From: JAAOII01 sp965207945
GTDB lineage: Bacteria; Pseudomonadota; Gammaproteobacteria; CBDBNL01; JAAOII01
Assembly (NCBI GenBank): GCA_965207945.1
Contig: OZ242303.1
Coordinates: 868,001 to 932,000, forward strand
Length of the DNA: 64,000 nt
Direction of reading: 5' to 3'
Under the pieces are notes generated by a model. The model did no database searches. It had not been told where the DNA came from and was given only the letters and a program-made list of their open reading frames with translations. The translations under genes were made by a program, and so were the position numbers. Positions 61,922 through 64,000 of the stretch are shown here, piece after piece (positions within the stretch are counted from its first letter, which is position 1; each line of letters opens with the position of its first letter).

Positions 61922-64000
61922 TCTATTTCCTCTATTTTTGTGTTAATCCCCTTTAATCTCTTGCTTTCAAAACCTAAAATAATAGATAAAGAATATTCGT
62001 CTTGAAGCGCATTATAAAATTTTCTCATTATTTTTATATCCTTAAATACGGCATGTATTGATTTAACCAATTCATATTTATTAATTGAAGCATCCAATTT
62101 TGATATATTTATAATTTTATCTAAGATAATATCTATATCATTCTGTTCATATTCTATAATATTTTTTAGCCCCTTTTCAAAACGTTTTCTGCCATCAGAA
62201 TCATCATAATCATTTAGTAATAACCTAATAATACCACTAATAACATTGAGCCCAGTATTATTCTCGTAACTTTCTAAAAACCTACTCAGCTGATCTTTTA
62301 TTTCACTTATCTTTGATTTATCTATTAATCTATTTGTATTGTTATTATCTTCTTTATAAAATATTTTGAACCAATTTTGATATACCGTAGGGTTATCCGC
62401 AATAATTTGCAGCACATCAGTTGATTCATTAGTTTTAAAATAGTTTTCTATTCTTTTCTTAAATTCATCTGATGATGTGGGATTCCTTGATAAATCTAAG
62501 CAGTATTCATGTACATTCTTTAATGATTGGCGTCTATTATAGACAAAATGTGTATAAGACCATACTAAAAGTATATAGAAGCACTTTTGAATTTCTGTAT
62601 ATTTATCTGATATTTTTTTGAAAAATTTAGCATATTTTGAGCCACTATTTTTAAATTTATCGATAGAAAATTCTGGCTCATATTTATGTATTGTTTCAAT
62701 TAATTTGTCATGTACATCTAGTGCGGTATGTTGCTTAAATTGAACTTTATACTTACCATTAATAAAATCTTCAACTGTCCAATCATCAACAATTCCAAGT
62801 TTACTTAACTTATATATTGCTTGTTCAACTCTTGTTTTATTAATCTCTACTCGCATAGTTTTTTTTGTATTTGAATTTGGAACTGGAAGATCAATATAAA
62901 CATCATAGATATATACGTCATATAATTTCTTGCTATTATAATATTCATTATATAGTTGTCGCATCAATTCATAATCATCATTAATTGAGTGAAGTCCTAG
63001 ATTCATTAAGAATAAATTTGTGCCTATATCTCCATAATCCTTTATATTCTTTAATTCCTTTACACTTAATTCTTTTTCCTCTAACTTATCCAGGATGCTT
63101 TCATTAGTTTTTGGCGATAATAAAATTAAGCATTCTGCTTTTTCATTTTTAAATTTATCTTTATCTCTTCCGGCTCTACCTGCTTCCTGATATAATGCTT
63201 CCACTGAAGAGGGTAATGCATAGTGAATAGTGTAGTATATATTTTTCTTATTAATACCCATGCCAAAGCTTTTAGTTGCCACCATGGTAGTAAATTTATT
63301 CTCTTTAAATTCTTTCTGTGCCTCCATTTTGTATTTATTATGTGTTACTCCATTAGCATATTTAGCATCTTTAGGGCATTTCCCTGAATAATACTTTACA
63401 CCACCTTCAAAATACTTGGTAATCTTAGTCGCTACATCATAGCATCCCAAAGGTCCATCAACATTAGGGGTAAATATAATTCCACATTTACTTTCCTCTC
63501 CTTTTAGCCTAAATATATCCCATTTATTATTTAATTCCTCCAACTGTGATTTAAGAGCCATATACTTTCCGTCTCGCTTTATATTCTTTACATCAAATAT
63601 CAATTCATCACGCGAATAATCAATAAGAGATTTAACATCTTTATTATCTATATCAAATTCATTTTTAATATCACGCTTTACATTTTCAGATGCAGTAGCA
63701 GTTAGGGCTATATATTTGACGTTAGGCGCCCTGTCAGAAATAATATTTGATAGATTTAAATATGATGTTCTAAAATCATGCCCCCATTCAGAAAAGCAAT
63801 GTGCTTCATCTATAACCGCGTATGCTAAATATTTTTCTTCATTTACCTTGCCCAAGTATGTTCTAAAATCTTCTTTCTGCAATCTTTCTGGAGATATAAA
63901 TATAAAAAAGTATTTACCTTTTGAAAAATTATTTTGAACAAGGCTTTTCTCTGAAGGATTCATTTCAGAGCTAATATGGTTTGTTCGCGATATATATACA
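61906..64000 (-). CDS. RecQ-like superfamily 2 DNA helicase, cut by the window edge
   Basis: Reads from the window edge; the frame is open before the first internal ATG (63963), so the true start and Walker A lie beyond 64000. Visible SF2 motifs: FISPERLQ, DEAHCFSEWGHDFR (DEAH box plus the RecQ-specific aromatic loop region), YIALTATASE, MVATKSFGMGINKKNI and YQEAGRAGRDKD (motif VI). After about residue 320 the protein leaves the RecQ plan: no zinc-binding cysteine set or HRDC is visible. Instead there is a long helical, AT-rich-coded C-terminus of about 360 residues with unknown function. This architecture differs from housekeeping RecQ and resembles accessory helicases of defence islands. 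Confidence 0.85.
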   Translation of the reverse strand, partial: VYISRTNHISSEMNPSEKSLVQNNFSKGKYFFIFISPERLQKEDFRTYLGKVNEEKYLAYAVIDEAHCFSEWGHDFRTSYLNLSNIISDRAPNVKYIALTATASENVKRDIKNEFDIDNKDVKSLIDYSRDELIFDVKNIKRDGKYMALKSQLEELNNKWDIFRLKGEESKCGIIFTPNVDGPLGCYDVATKITKYFEGGVKYYSGKCPKDAKYANGVTHNKYKMEAQKEFKENKFTTMVATKSFGMGINKKNIYYTIHYALPSSVEALYQEAGRAGRDKDKFKNEKAECLILLSPKTNESILDKLEEKELSVKELKNIKDYGDIGTNLFLMNLGLHSINDDYELMRQLYNEYYNSKKLYDVYIYDVYIDLPVPNSNTKKTMRVEINKTRVEQAIYKLSKLGIVDDWTVEDFINGKYKVQFKQHTALDVHDKLIETIHKYEPEFSIDKFKNSGSKYAKFFKKISDKYTEIQKCFYILLVWSYTHFVYNRRQSLKNVHEYCLDLSRNPTSSDEFKKRIENYFKTNESTDVLQIIADNPTVYQNWFKIFYKEDNNNTNRLIDKSKISEIKDQLSRFLESYENNTGLNVISGIIRLLLNDYDDSDGRKRFEKGLKNIIEYEQNDIDIILDKIINISKLDASINKYELVKSIHAVFKDIKIMRKFYNALQDEYSLSIILGFESKRLKGINTKIEEIEWQTA

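Overview
The window is a gene-dense piece of an AT-rich bacterial chromosome. The isc chaperones (hscB-hscA), the two-domain NfuA, and the E. coli-like TatD, NadC and Tag proteins point to a gammaproteobacterium. Large catabolic blocks for inositol and glycine betaine, both common marine or host-derived osmolytes, suggest a marine or host-associated heterotroph. Genus cannot be named from the sequence. No rRNA, tRNA, CRISPR array or complete insertion sequence was seen.

Layout. (1) 1-12475 is a myo-inositol uptake and breakdown cluster: ABC transporter (binding protein, permease, ATPase), two extra Gfo/Idh/MocA dehydrogenases, an IolC-DUF2090 fusion, IolD, IolE, IolG and IolB. A 15-copy, 15-bp minisatellite lies between iolG and iolB. 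(2) 12459-19585 holds a large modular lipoprotein and housekeeping genes (tatD, nadC, hscB, hscA). (3) 19586-31652 is an accessory block with a YHYH lipoprotein, a duplicated VirB2-type pilin and a partial VirB-type type IV secretion operon (VirB2, 3, 4, 5, 6, 8, 9-like, 10). VirB11, VirD4 and a relaxase are not visible. Recombination scars, low-complexity small genes and two strong terminators are present. (4) 31653-38008 is housekeeping: nfuA, gltX, thrC, trpS, tag and an MFS transporter. (5) 38146-42036 encodes a second, larger paralogue of the modular lipoprotein. (6) 42073-44020 (minus strand) holds prpD and a small membrane protein. (7) 44178-61313 is a nearly complete route from glycine betaine to glycine: M19 dipeptidase, V4R protein, DgcA, DgcB, two Etf subunits, Rieske GbcA, reductase GbcB and sarcosine oxidase SoxB, D, A, G. 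A two-gene restriction-modification-like module is inserted between soxD and soxA. (8) 61382-64000 (minus strand) is a very AT-rich pair: a coiled-coil protein with a C-terminal membrane anchor and a RecQ-like helicase that runs off the window.

How they work together. GbcAB takes betaine to dimethylglycine, DgcAB with the Etf pair takes it to sarcosine, and SoxBDAG takes it to glycine. The iol block takes inositol toward 2-deoxy-5-keto-gluconate 6-phosphate and on to C3 units. IolA, iscSUA, fdx and a betaine transporter are not in the window.

A recurring oddity is short tandem repeats whose unit is a multiple of three. They extend or interrupt many genes at their ends or linkers without breaking the frame. 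The regions most likely to hold undescribed biology are the helicase/coiled-coil pair at the right edge, the restriction module inside the sox operon, the two modular lipoproteins, and the rearranged secretion locus with its duplicated pilin and apparently frameshifted virB3.
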